NCBI GenBank assembly: GCA_900319005.1
Contig: ONMV01000003.1
Location: 1 to 64,000 of the forward strand
Length of the DNA stretch: 64,000 bases
Direction: 5' to 3'
Origin: an uncultured Bacteroidales bacterium
GTDB lineage: Bacteria > Bacteroidota > Bacteroidia > Bacteroidales > Paludibacteraceae
The notes below the pieces were generated by a model. The model had not been told where the DNA came from and ran no database searches. It worked only from the letters and a program-made list of their open reading frames with translations. This document shows positions 41,783-51,793 of the stretch, piece by piece. Position 1 is the stretch's first letter. Each line of letters starts with the position of its first letter. Position numbers and translations under genes: made by a program.

Positions 41783-43225
41783 TCAGAACAAACGTGAGTC
41801 CTTATTCTGGCGTTTCTTCGGGAAGTTGAAATGGTAAGCCAGTTTCACACCTACATCGAAGAATCCCAATCCTGTAACGAAGGTTTTCGTAGCCGGATTA
41901 ACCTTAATCTCAGCTCCCTGCATATCCGATGGAGGGGTAACTACAGAGATAAGCGGATTGAGGTTCGCCTGGTCATTCTTGTAACTATTATACACACTAT
42001 ATCCGGCATAAGCTCCCAAGCCAAGCGAGTTACCGCTCTTCAGAATCCACTCGTAACCGATCTCAGCACTGAGCATGATATTGATGGTGAACTTGTTTCC
42101 ATAATCAGAACCTTTTTCCTGCTTGTCAGCCAAAGCGCCGAGGAACGCATTGTTCGGTACATCGACACCGGTCTCTTGGATATAAGCATTGATATAAGTG
42201 TTCTCATTATTCGAGATGTTCTGCTTATACGGTGTATAAAGCGGCATCATGAATCTCGGACCGAAATTGAAGAACAGACCATTCTCATGCAAGAGGGTGA
42301 ACATCAACGGTATTTCCAGTTGCAATTGTCCATCATGCTCTTTTACCTCGTCGGCCTTGATGGTATAATTGATATTATAGGAACCTGAAGCCACATTCGG
42401 CAAGAACGAATTGACACCTGTCTTCATGCTACTCTGCGAATAACCGATACCGACACCGGTAAGGATACCCATATCCACAGGGCGACCATCCTTCGTCCAA
42501 TAATGGGCATATTGCAGGTCAAGCACCACATCTCCACCAACATTCCATTTGCCCTTCTCCGAGCTATGCAAAAGAGAAGATACACCGCCACGAAGTCCGA
42601 TTGTGAAACGGTCATATCCACCGATAAAGCTTTGTTTCGATTTCACAGAGTCACCTTTAATCTGCTCATAAACCACAACCGTTTTGGGTTTCTCAACAGG
42701 AGCGGGTTCCGGAGTGGGTTCCGGTTCCGGAGCAGGCTCAACAACAGGAGCGGGTTCAACAACAGGAGCCGGCTCTTCCGCAGGTTTGTCCTCTTTAACA
42801 GGTTCCTCTACCGGTTTTGGTTCCTCTACGGGTTTTGGTTCCTCTACGGGTTTACCGGATTCGAATGCTTCTCTTTCTTCTTTCTGTGCCTCAACAGCTT
42901 CTTTAGCCGCTTCGGATGCTCTTCCGTTCACAGGGATAAGACAATCCTCGCACATCCAGGAATAGATATTCATTAACAGTACACCATCAGGGAAGCGTTT
43001 GGTACCCAACTGACGTACGGTATGTACTTTATCCCATACCCAAGTAGAAGGCGTTTCACCGGTGCAGTATTTCTGGCACTCACGTTTAATCATAACCGAG
43101 TCGCCGATAGCCACTTTAAACTCGTGTTTCGGAGCGGGTTGCGCAGCCTGCTGTGCCGACAATGTCGACACAACAGATGCACTTATCAGGGTGGCTGCAA
43201 TCAAAATTGATTTAATAGTTTTCAT
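41783..43225 (-). CDS. Outer-membrane beta-barrel protein with N-terminal Cys domain and PEP-rich linker
   Basis: A 480-residue protein. Signal peptide (MKTIKSILIAATLISASVV ... LSA), then a periplasmic domain with two Cys pairs (RECQKYC, MCEDC), a Pro/Glu/Val linker with tandem VEEPKP units at about residues 125-185, and a C-terminal barrel of about 280 residues (FTIGLRGGVSSLL ... GVGIGYSQ ... GVKLAYHFNF). This resembles envelope-spanning proteins in which a stiff PEP linker crosses the peptidoglycan. A strong Shine-Dalgarno-like AGGAGGT six bases before ATG is unusual for this phylum. The 1808-residue secreted protein gene ends 17 nt upstream. Confidence 0.8.
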   Translation of the reverse strand: MKTIKSILIAATLISASVVSTLSAQQAAQPAPKHEFKVAIGDSVMIKRECQKYCTGETPSTWVWDKVHTVRQLGTKRFPDGVLLMNIYSWMCEDCLIPVNGRASEAAKEAVEAQKEEREAFESGKPVEEPKPVEEPKPVEEPVKEDKPAEEPAPVVEPAPVVEPAPEPEPTPEPAPVEKPKTVVVYEQIKGDSVKSKQSFIGGYDRFTIGLRGGVSSLLHSSEKGKWNVGGDVVLDLQYAHYWTKDGRPVDMGILTGVGIGYSQSSMKTGVNSFLPNVASGSYNINYTIKADEVKEHDGQLQLEIPLMFTLLHENGLFFNFGPRFMMPLYTPYKQNISNNENTYINAYIQETGVDVPNNAFLGALADKQEKGSDYGNKFTINIMLSAEIGYEWILKSGNSLGLGAYAGYSVYNSYKNDQANLNPLISVVTPPSDMQGAEIKVNPATKTFVTGLGFFDVGVKLAYHFNFPKKRQNKDSRLF

Positions 43226-43242
43226 TGTGCTACCTCCTATTC

Positions 43243-46200
43243 TTATTTAACAATATAACGTAATGTTGATTTTATGCCTTCGCCGGTCACTTCTACGAGG
43301 TAGAATCCATGCTCAGCTGCAGCCTTTATTGTGAAGTTATCCTCCCCATGAACCGTATAGGAACTATGCAGCATACCTTCGGTCGTATAGATACGTACGC
43401 GAGTCTCTTTCTCCGGATCGAGGTTAACGAGACGAATCTCTTCTCCCGGACGAACGAGAGACGGCATCAATGCCGGAGCTGCATTATTGGAGGGAACACA
43501 TACGATTTTCTTCGTATAACCATACTGTTTATCGCAGACGTCATCGCCTGTTTCAACCTCTATCTCAGCCCAATAAACACCTACAAGAGGTTCTGCCGGG
43601 TTATCGTTGGTAAGATAATAACCGATACCCGCTGGTTGCTTATTGGTTTCCTCGATATCATCGGCACGATACCACTTCACTTCCGGTGCTACTCCTAAAG
43701 CTCCGAGAGAATCGAGTGCCCATCCTGTTGTCTCATTAATAGAGAAACGGTTAATCATCAACAGACGGTTATTGTATGCTGCAACAGCTTCCAACTCATA
43801 GATAGCAGGAGTCTTGAGTTGCAGATCCAAGGTGTAATAGATACTATCACATTTACCATCTGCCGTCTTCAAGGTTCCCTTATATTTGTCGGATTTTGTA
43901 TATGTAATACCGGTTACAGGCCATTTATATTCATTACATCTGTCAGCAACAGTAGTATCTTTCTCCTCTGCAGTAAGGATTGTCAGATCCAAATAGATGA
44001 TACTATCGCACTTACCGTCAGCCGTCTCGGTAGTGTAATCATACTTACCGGTTTCTGTATAGGTACCGATTTCTTTGGTTACGCCCTTTTCGACTGTGGT
44101 CCAAGTGTAAGAACAGAGTTTCTGAATCTTGAGTGTATCCTCGCTCATAACCGGACCGGTCACATTAATAAGAAGTGCTACAAGGCTATCGCATCCGTGA
44201 GGAGTAATACCGACTTTCAACGTATCCGACATTACCGGACCTTCTTTGCAGTCCTCTGCTGTATAGGTCTTATCACCCCATTGGATAGGACGACAACTGG
44301 TCGAATCATCGATAAAAGTAACCGGATTATAATAGAGATCCTCAACTGTAACAGTATCCTCATTACATTCCGTTACCACGCGATAGCGAAGTACTATTCC
44401 TTCATACGGAAGCGGCGTCTTTGGAATCGTGTCAAACTCCGTATTGGCTTCATTAATACTCCACTCCCAAATGATACTTTTTACCGTCTTGACAGTGTCA
44501 TCTTGATTATGCTGTTTCTCAAATTGATCCAGCAACCATTCTGTTGCCTCATTCATATTGAGCACTTGATCCTTCTTCGCAACCACCATATTTGCCGGAA
44601 TAGGCAAGAGATTTAGCTCTTTACGCTCAACTACTCTAACGGTCCAGATAGAATCCCACTCAGCCGCAACGGAATCATTAATAAAGGGGAAACTATCTTT
44701 CTTGAAGACAGTACTTTCATCATCAAAATCTACAACCCATTTAGGCCACTTAGTACCAGGGAAGGGGTTGAATATCGAATCACCATTGCAGGCTACCAAT
44801 GTGGTATCCGCTATTACTTTTCCACGTTCACGCGCTGCAACCACTTCTGCCCAGATATGTACATCCGATTCAGAAGTGAACTCAATCAGCGGGTTAGAAT
44901 CACCTATAAGCAACTTACGATCAATATTACGCCAAACGTCTTCGTTGGCTCTGAGGGTATAATTGATGGTGCGCTGTTGCTCTTTCGGCGTATTGATATC
45001 AAGGTGTACCGTAGCGGCTGCCTTTGCTTCCGCATCGCTCCAGTTGGTCACATGCAGACGCAGTTCGCATGTATCCGGAATACGGTCAATTCCATCTTTG
45101 AGATCAACGAGATACCAATTTAATTTATTCATTGGGTTTACATTACCATGCTCCCAATCGAAGAGCATCGGGTTATTGATTGCATCACCCTTGGTCTGCA
45201 TAACGCCATCGATACGGAAATGCAGCGGTTCGGTAGTATGGATGCGCACTTGAACTGCATTATGGGTAGCAGTATCAAGATAGTGACGAATCATACTATC
45301 CACTACTGTCAGTTTCTGATCCGAGAGATCAATCGTTTTGCCGGTAGCTTTACTGATTGCTTTAGCCGCCAGTTCTCTCCAAGTCTTAGTAACACTACGT
45401 CCCGCCGCTACAGAACGTTCGCGAACAGGAATGTCATAGGTAAGTGTATCCTGGAAGGTAGCCGTTCCGGTGATTTTTGCAGCATTCTCATTACTCATAT
45501 TCTCAAATGTAGCACGGCTGTTCTCCATCAATGCATAATTTCTGAAGAGACTCGGTACACAAGCGCGATACCAAACCGTAGTATCAGCCGGAATATAATA
45601 ATCTACATCCGGAACAACCAGTTTCGCTTTCTGCTGATTGGGATCCGCAGCAGCCTCGGCATAATCCTCGAGTCTGGTAGAGAAGGTCAAAGGCTGATCT
45701 GTCTCCACGCTTACATATATATCGTTATCAGCCAAACCATAAACTACGTATGCAGGGAGTGAACGGGAAACAGAAGCACCTGCTTTGACAGTACGTTTTG
45801 CCTTGTCTGCATATATATCAAACAAGTTATCACCGTCACAACTATCAAAGATACCTACCTTGATGGTTGCGGATTTCGAACCAAGGTTTTTGCTTTTAAC
45901 AATCACTCTCTTTCCATACAAGGATTTATCCTTTTTGATTTTAGTGATATTGATGCGATACCAGCGAACAGAGTTAGCGGGTTGGTCAATCTTGTCTCCA
46001 AAAGCGACACGGACAGCATCCTTGCACTCACCTCCATCATAAGGATTGATGAGCGTAGTGGATATTGCAATCTTTCCGTTAGCAATAACGCGGATGAGCA
46101 CACTATCATTCTTGACATACTGGTCTCTATTCATCGGAGCTACCACTTCGCTGACGTTTCCGCCGTCTTTGATTGTCCAGCTCTTATTGGGCATGGATTG

Positions 46201-48669
46201 GGTAACAGGCATATGGAAAGCATAATCCACGCGCACTTTCGTATCCACACCAGCCAAGTTGGTAATAGTTGCTTGTGGCACATAGGAAGTCTCCGCCAAA
46301 ATATTCAGCTGCTCTTTGCTGACATAATACCATGCGGTATCTTTCTCCTGGATATAGGTCTCTTCCCATTTCAAAGGAATGAACTCAATACCCGCTTCCT
46401 CAATCGGGTCAAACGGAGCAGGTTCAACCAGTTCAGCCTGAAGATGGAGTGCCGTTGAGCCTTTAACGCGGACATAAATAACGCTATCTGTTGCTTGTGT
46501 CCGGAACCAACTGTTCTCCTTGATTGCAGAACGAGTCTCGTTAGCCTTGAGCGTTGCGGTTCTCGAAATCGGGTTCTCATCACCGGAGCAGTTATAAGCC
46601 AGCCATCCGCTCAACGAACAATTTACATTATCCTTGTTAGTAACCGAGATCTTCACATCCTTGTTCGAGCTAAATACTCCTCCCTCTCTGAGGTCTATTT
46701 CATACCACAGATCATCTCCGGCATTCTGGTCATTACCGATAGTCCAGTTGAAGGGCAGTGCCGCTTCACAGGCGCTACCGGCGGGTTTCTCTTTCATGAG
46801 CATCTCCAGCGCAAAGGGTTGGTTAGCCACAATGCGGACATATACCACCGGTTGCTGGATACCATTGAAGGTACTTCTTTTGATACTGTCCACTTTATAA
46901 GAACCACCTGCCGGTATGGAGAGAGTACGTTTCTCTGTCGGCAATTCATTCGGACAATCAATAGCCATTTCAGCCTGGATGGTCAATTTTCCATCACCGC
47001 GGTTATAGATATAGAAAATCGGGAACTGTTTGGTATTTCTGAGTGTATCCGTCGGAACGGCATACCAAATCGTCTCGTTGGGCTGGGTGTACTCAAATCC
47101 TTTCCACTCGAAGGGTTTTGCATTTTCGCAGGCGTAGTCAGGCTCATGCGTTTCGGCATCTTCGGTAGTCAACCAGAACTTGATCGTCTCCGAAGTCTCG
47201 ATACCGAACCATACGGTATCCTTCATCATAGAATATGAAGTCCAATTGATGGTATGGGTCAGCTCCTTACCGTTCGCAGCGATCGTGCGGGTGATCTCTT
47301 GCTCATCACCCTTAGTAGGACAATCGAATGCGAAAGAAGCTTTCACTTTAGCCGCCTCGGTTCCTTGGTTCAGGACATGAGCAATCAGGTTCTTACCTGC
47401 CTCACGAGCATCGCCCGTATAAACAGCATACCATTGCGTAGTACGCGCTTCCTGCACATGACCGGTTTCCCAATTGAAGTCAATATTGGTTTTACATGCC
47501 TTACCTTCACGGATATGTTTGAATCGGCTGGTGAACCGCACATCACCCTCCACCGTAGTGAGGAGGTAGATATAAGGAACATCTTCCAATCCTTCGAGCA
47601 TGTTCTTCTTATAAACGACTACCGCTTCTTCACCCGGAGCGATCTCATATTCAGCATTGTTGGTACCATACGCCGGTTTCTCGAAGGCCATTTTAACGAG
47701 CACCCTAGCAGGAGTAGAACCTACATTGCGATAGGTAAATTCGGGTTCGTACCTCGCCGTATCACGCATCTCGTCCACGCTGAAACGATAGAGCGTCGTA
47801 GATTGAGGCATATGCTCAATCATATCGGTCTCCACATGCATGTCCGTGAACGGATCATTCTCTTTGATAATGGCATTTTCCTCAATCTGTTCAGGTTGGT
47901 CAATCAACTCCACCTTCATGCTGATGGGCTGATTATTCTCAATACTGAAATAGATATCCGAGGGCTGCACGGATTTCACCATACTCTGCGGTATAGTATC
48001 ATACATCGTTTCGCCGGCAGCGAGGGTGAAGGTGCGTTTGGTCAAACCGGACGAGGGACAATCGAGCGACTGACCGGCAATGAGCGTCAGTTCGTCGTTA
48101 CCCTTGTTGGTAATAGTGATCTTTGCATCCTTGCGATCCGCCTCTTTGACCGGGTAAATATCCAGACGCCACCATGCGGCATAACCTGCCGTTTGGGTCA
48201 TCTCGGTATTCCAACGAAGCGAACGAGCATCTTTACAGGTCTCGTCCAAGTCCGTAGATTCGAACACCTTGGCGCTCAGCTTGATAGTCCCATCTGACTT
48301 CAATGTCAGATAGATCACATCCTGCATACGAATCAGCATAGATGCGTTCTCGGTGTAGGTTTTGTACTGGTGCGGAAGAATGGTGTAATCTTTCTTTTCC
48401 TGATTACCCATCACAATCGCACTCATGCTTACGTCAACCGACTCATCACGGCTTGGATTGGTCACATACAAGGTCAAGGACGGATTCTCCTCCTCCTTGA
48501 GCGGACTCAAATCAACACGATACCATAAAGCCGGTGATCCGGGAGTACCATAATGGGTTACTCCTTCATCCCAATTAAAATCAATGGCTTCTGCTTTCGA
48601 TGAACCGTTACCTGCCATCACAAAGACAGTCATCATGGAAGCCAACAACAAAAAGAATAACTTTTTCAT
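43243..48669 (-). CDS. Very large T9SS-type secreted repeat protein
   Basis: An 1808-residue protein with signal peptide (MKKLFFLLLASMMTVFVMAG). It contains about eight repeats of about 130-150 residues with a common plan: Cys-x-x-A ... F-x-W (CKDARSLRWN, CKTNIDFNWE, CENAKPFEWK, CEAALPFNWT, CKDAVRVAFG), then a strand with WY, then CP and a VYVRI-like end. The C-terminal third has CDSIIYLDL and CDSIYYTLDL modules typical of Bacteroidales surface proteins. The last 70 residues (RVRIYTTEGMLHSSYTV ... GFYLVEVTGEGIKSTLRYIV) match a type A T9SS sorting domain, so it should cross the outer membrane via T9SS and be attached or released. Function probably adhesion or matrix; not proven. Confidence 0.82.
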   Translation of the reverse strand: MKKLFFLLLASMMTVFVMAGNGSSKAEAIDFNWDEGVTHYGTPGSPALWYRVDLSPLKEEENPSLTLYVTNPSRDESVDVSMSAIVMGNQEKKDYTILPHQYKTYTENASMLIRMQDVIYLTLKSDGTIKLSAKVFESTDLDETCKDARSLRWNTEMTQTAGYAAWWRLDIYPVKEADRKDAKITITNKGNDELTLIAGQSLDCPSSGLTKRTFTLAAGETMYDTIPQSMVKSVQPSDIYFSIENNQPISMKVELIDQPEQIEENAIIKENDPFTDMHVETDMIEHMPQSTTLYRFSVDEMRDTARYEPEFTYRNVGSTPARVLVKMAFEKPAYGTNNAEYEIAPGEEAVVVYKKNMLEGLEDVPYIYLLTTVEGDVRFTSRFKHIREGKACKTNIDFNWETGHVQEARTTQWYAVYTGDAREAGKNLIAHVLNQGTEAAKVKASFAFDCPTKGDEQEITRTIAANGKELTHTINWTSYSMMKDTVWFGIETSETIKFWLTTEDAETHEPDYACENAKPFEWKGFEYTQPNETIWYAVPTDTLRNTKQFPIFYIYNRGDGKLTIQAEMAIDCPNELPTEKRTLSIPAGGSYKVDSIKRSTFNGIQQPVVYVRIVANQPFALEMLMKEKPAGSACEAALPFNWTIGNDQNAGDDLWYEIDLREGGVFSSNKDVKISVTNKDNVNCSLSGWLAYNCSGDENPISRTATLKANETRSAIKENSWFRTQATDSVIYVRVKGSTALHLQAELVEPAPFDPIEEAGIEFIPLKWEETYIQEKDTAWYYVSKEQLNILAETSYVPQATITNLAGVDTKVRVDYAFHMPVTQSMPNKSWTIKDGGNVSEVVAPMNRDQYVKNDSVLIRVIANGKIAISTTLINPYDGGECKDAVRVAFGDKIDQPANSVRWYRINITKIKKDKSLYGKRVIVKSKNLGSKSATIKVGIFDSCDGDNLFDIYADKAKRTVKAGASVSRSLPAYVVYGLADNDIYVSVETDQPLTFSTRLEDYAEAAADPNQQKAKLVVPDVDYYIPADTTVWYRACVPSLFRNYALMENSRATFENMSNENAAKITGTATFQDTLTYDIPVRERSVAAGRSVTKTWRELAAKAISKATGKTIDLSDQKLTVVDSMIRHYLDTATHNAVQVRIHTTEPLHFRIDGVMQTKGDAINNPMLFDWEHGNVNPMNKLNWYLVDLKDGIDRIPDTCELRLHVTNWSDAEAKAAATVHLDINTPKEQQRTINYTLRANEDVWRNIDRKLLIGDSNPLIEFTSESDVHIWAEVVAARERGKVIADTTLVACNGDSIFNPFPGTKWPKWVVDFDDESTVFKKDSFPFINDSVAAEWDSIWTVRVVERKELNLLPIPANMVVAKKDQVLNMNEATEWLLDQFEKQHNQDDTVKTVKSIIWEWSINEANTEFDTIPKTPLPYEGIVLRYRVVTECNEDTVTVEDLYYNPVTFIDDSTSCRPIQWGDKTYTAEDCKEGPVMSDTLKVGITPHGCDSLVALLINVTGPVMSEDTLKIQKLCSYTWTTVEKGVTKEIGTYTETGKYDYTTETADGKCDSIIYLDLTILTAEEKDTTVADRCNEYKWPVTGITYTKSDKYKGTLKTADGKCDSIYYTLDLQLKTPAIYELEAVAAYNNRLLMINRFSINETTGWALDSLGALGVAPEVKWYRADDIEETNKQPAGIGYYLTNDNPAEPLVGVYWAEIEVETGDDVCDKQYGYTKKIVCVPSNNAAPALMPSLVRPGEEIRLVNLDPEKETRVRIYTTEGMLHSSYTVHGEDNFTIKAAAEHGFYLVEVTGEGIKSTLRYIVK

Positions 48670-48696
48670 AAATGGTTGATTGATTAATATTAATAT

Positions 48697-49998
48697 TTAT
48701 TTTGTTTGTTGTCCCAACAGGGTATATTTGCGATTATCAATAATGATAAATAATTGTCCGTCCTGCATACGTTTGTATGGTTTTTCCGGCGAGCCGGATA
48801 CATCATCCAATCCTTGTTCGGGTTCTTTCTCCAGCACAGAGAGTTGGATAATGCGGGTACAGGTATTCGATTGTTTTTTCTCTAATATTCTATCGCCAAA
48901 CTCATAGATGGTGGTGCCGGTGGTTTTATAGCGATACCCTTTCCCTATCTCCGTTGCCAACACATAAGCGGTATCATACTCCATAACCGGAACGGTGAAC
49001 GACAGATTCACATCCATTGTCTGCAAACGCATGGTGTTCATTGTATCTACCGGCACCCAAAGCAAATCGGTAAAGGCCGTATCTTTGCCATAAGTCCGTT
49101 CGTTCACCTTGATTGTCTTACCCATACAAGTCGATTTGGTTAGGGGTTCTGCCGGATCGGTAAATTCCGGATTGTTTACCATACGCACCCGTCCTACGAT
49201 ATCTTTCGCATGTTTTACATGCAACCATAGTGTCCGTTTAGCATTACGGGCATCCACCAGCGAAGCCGAATCGAGCATATGCACATGCAGCGAGTCAGAC
49301 AAAGTGAACCGATCGATCTCCTCACCCGTACAACTATCCAGGGTCAACCATATCTCTCCCGCCAAGTTCTTTTTTTGCTTCCAATGAATCATCGCTTTGC
49401 CGGATTTAGGAATGAGTTTATAATCTTTCATGCAATACACATTCTCCTGCGCCTCACACACATAGGTCATTCCCGGACGCCACTCCATCGGATCATCGCA
49501 TGTGGACTCCGGACCTTTATTATACGGATAGCAATAGACACGTCCGGATCCGTTCTTAGCATTGGGATAAACGCGCATATGAGGTGTGAGCGTTGATATT
49601 GATCCGGCGAACTTGTCACCCATTGCATTGATCTTGTCATAGATATACTGGGCATCCACATCACGCATCATGTTTTGCCCAACAGTCATCGTATGGATCG
49701 GTGTCCATCCGGTACAGAACGCATAGATCTCCATCGTGACGGAACAATCGGCAAACCAATAAGCAGAAATGCCCTGGGTCAGATCACTCATGGTAGCGGT
49801 GTACCATGTTGTATCCCTGATGACCGTATCGAGCGGGAAAGCAAACTCATGACTCTCCTGATGGCAATCGCAATAGTAATAGGGAGCATGAATCCGAACG
49901 CGGTCCTGCTCGCATTGCTCACGGGTGCGATCGTCCATCGTCTCAGCAAACAAGGTCGCCCCCATCATGAGGAATATGTATAAGAGTTGCTTTTTCAT
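48697..49998 (-). CDS. Secreted protein with short C-terminal NGxxYxxxGQ-type motif
   Basis: A 433-residue protein with signal peptide (MKKQLLYIFLMMGATLFA). The frame also opens at a GTG six bases upstream (50004); ATG 49998 gives the better signal. Mature part has several Cys (CEQDRVRIHAPYYYCDC, CSVTMEIYAFC) and beta-rich domains. The end, DGQLFIIIDNRKYTLLGQQ, belongs to a short C-terminal pattern (dG-x-x-xII-dn/rx-x-Y-x-x-xG) shared with the neighbours at 50031 and 53877. The pattern resembles the abbreviated C-termini common in Bacteroidales secreted proteins. 27 nt separate it from the 1808-residue gene, consistent with one operon. Confidence 0.78.
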   Translation of the reverse strand: MKKQLLYIFLMMGATLFAETMDDRTREQCEQDRVRIHAPYYYCDCHQESHEFAFPLDTVIRDTTWYTATMSDLTQGISAYWFADCSVTMEIYAFCTGWTPIHTMTVGQNMMRDVDAQYIYDKINAMGDKFAGSISTLTPHMRVYPNAKNGSGRVYCYPYNKGPESTCDDPMEWRPGMTYVCEAQENVYCMKDYKLIPKSGKAMIHWKQKKNLAGEIWLTLDSCTGEEIDRFTLSDSLHVHMLDSASLVDARNAKRTLWLHVKHAKDIVGRVRMVNNPEFTDPAEPLTKSTCMGKTIKVNERTYGKDTAFTDLLWVPVDTMNTMRLQTMDVNLSFTVPVMEYDTAYVLATEIGKGYRYKTTGTTIYEFGDRILEKKQSNTCTRIIQLSVLEKEPEQGLDDVSGSPEKPYKRMQDGQLFIIIDNRKYTLLGQQTK

Positions 49999-50030
49999 AT
50001 GCACTATTCAATGTCGGTAGTCAGATGCGT

Positions 50031-51683
50031 TTAACGCATTTTTATACCTAAGATATTGTATTTCTCTCCGCGACGCATGATGACCACATGTCCGTTCTCG
50101 ATGCGCTTTACCGGAGTACGCTCCGCTTCTATGCTCTCCACATCCATCGGATAGGAATTATTATACATCTCGCCGCATCGGAACAAAATTTGCACAGCCA
50201 GTTTGCCGGCTTCGATCCATTGCGGCCGGTTGCCCGGTTCAAGAGGCATATAGGTAGTAGTATGGGCATTGCGCACACTCCAAACAATGCGGTCTATCGG
50301 GGTCAGTCCGTTGATATAATGATTACGGAGGTTCGATTCGGCACGCGCCAAGTCCACCAATGTACGGTCATGCTCCGTCTCCAAAATCGCGCCCTCCATA
50401 TAATCCCACTCCGCAGGTGACTGATAGGTATAGGGCAGATAACGGCGAACGAGTTCATCGCTGATACGCTCCTCGTGCTCTTTATTGAATCCACGGCAGA
50501 AATATGCGGTATCATACCTCTCATTATGATCCAGGATGCTGATATGAAGCATGACAACGGAATCGCAACCGAAGCGATTCACTGTATGCTCTTCATAATC
50601 GCCGGACTGATCATAAGTATTCCCCATATCGGATTTATAGGGTTCGTACTGCGAAATAGACAATCTTGTAACGGATGAATAATGCACCGTAAACACCATC
50701 GTCTTGATTGTGCGATTACCATCTGCCTTTACAATCGTATCATTGAAAGAGCAGGAAGCGGTATATTTTTTCCCTTCATAGAGGATACTATCACAATCCG
50801 TCAGATTCAGCGTCTCGTACGCCGTTTCCAATATAGTCAGATGAAGCGTAATGAGGGAATCGCAGCCGGCTGCATTAACCGCCGTATGGGTATAATCCCC
50901 CGATACCGAATAGGTCTCACCCCATGGCGCCTTGTATGGCTCATACTGCGAAACGGTTATTTCGGACCGGGAAGAATGATGAATATGCACATCTATGAAA
51001 TTGATCTGACGATCGCCCGTCGGCAAGACCGTTGTATCAACGAGACAAATACCCTCCGCGGTATATTTTACATTTTTATACACCAGACTGTCACAACCCG
51101 TCATCGGAATTGTATCATACAGTGTATAATGAACGGTCAGATGCAGCGTATAGGTATATTCACATCCGCTCGGTTCATCAAAAGAAAGCGTATAATCACC
51201 GCTTTTCGTATAGGTCTGTCCCTCCCAAGCAATGCTATCCCATACCTCTGCTACCATTTCGGTACTCTCCGAGCAAACGAACGGCTCCACCAGAATGACG
51301 GCACTCTCATGGGCCTTAATCTCCATAATAGCAGCTTTCTCCGTTTTCGTAAGTTCCCATTGCCATACCGTTTTGCAATCAGAGAAAATAACCGACGGCG
51401 TCAATTCCTTATCCGCTACCATCGCCGTGGGAATAGGTCCGAAAGCCGAAGAGGGGGTATAGGTCACCGTCGCGGGCAGATGATCCGGCTCGATACGGAT
51501 AAAATTGCTACCGCTCTGTACCGACAACGAAGTCATTACCGATACACGCGTAGCCTTATCAACCGTTGTAGCGGCAGGCACCAGCGCAAAAACAGAAGCG
51601 GCATATAGCAACATAATCCCCATCACAAGGATACTTAAAAATCTATGTAACAGATTGCTCTTCACCTCAACGATATTCAACAT
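50031..51683 (-). CDS. Secreted protein with repeated GCDSLITLHLTI modules
   Basis: A 550-residue protein with an uncleaved or late signal (residues about 12-35, FLSILVMGIMLLYAASVFAL). Modules of about 80 residues repeat at least three times: SQYEPYKAPWGETYSVSGDY followed by T ... AAGCDSLITLHLTILE. Related CDS modules are in the 1808-residue neighbour. The C-terminus, VKRIENGHVVIMRRGEKYN followed by ILGIKMR, fits the short end motif of this cluster. It has its own promoter at 51736-51767, so the distal part of the cluster can be transcribed separately. Binding partner unknown. Confidence 0.78.
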   Translation of the reverse strand: MLNIVEVKSNLLHRFLSILVMGIMLLYAASVFALVPAATTVDKATRVSVMTSLSVQSGSNFIRIEPDHLPATVTYTPSSAFGPIPTAMVADKELTPSVIFSDCKTVWQWELTKTEKAAIMEIKAHESAVILVEPFVCSESTEMVAEVWDSIAWEGQTYTKSGDYTLSFDEPSGCEYTYTLHLTVHYTLYDTIPMTGCDSLVYKNVKYTAEGICLVDTTVLPTGDRQINFIDVHIHHSSRSEITVSQYEPYKAPWGETYSVSGDYTHTAVNAAGCDSLITLHLTILETAYETLNLTDCDSILYEGKKYTASCSFNDTIVKADGNRTIKTMVFTVHYSSVTRLSISQYEPYKSDMGNTYDQSGDYEEHTVNRFGCDSVVMLHISILDHNERYDTAYFCRGFNKEHEERISDELVRRYLPYTYQSPAEWDYMEGAILETEHDRTLVDLARAESNLRNHYINGLTPIDRIVWSVRNAHTTTYMPLEPGNRPQWIEAGKLAVQILFRCGEMYNNSYPMDVESIEAERTPVKRIENGHVVIMRRGEKYNILGIKMR

Positions 51684-51735
51684 TTTTTATATATGCACAC
51701 GCGCTAAATACACACGCACATGCGAAAAAGGGCCG

Positions 51736-51767
51736 CAAAGATACAAAAAATATTCGAAACTACCAAA
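51736..51767 (-). promoter_or_regulatory. Internal promoter of the surface-protein cluster
   Basis: On the minus strand TTTG (51764-51767), 20-bp spacer, TATCTTTG (51736-51743), 53 nt before the gene ending at 50031. The leader contains an alternating GCATGTGCGTGTGTA / GCGCGTGTGCATATATA stretch. Confidence 0.7.
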
Positions 51768-51793
51768 TATTCAAGGCTTCTTTGGCAGTTTTT

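Noticed and set aside
42684-42965. Gly/Ser/Thr-rich protein on the plus strand
   Set aside because: It is the antisense translation of the Pro/Glu-rich linker of the barrel protein gene.
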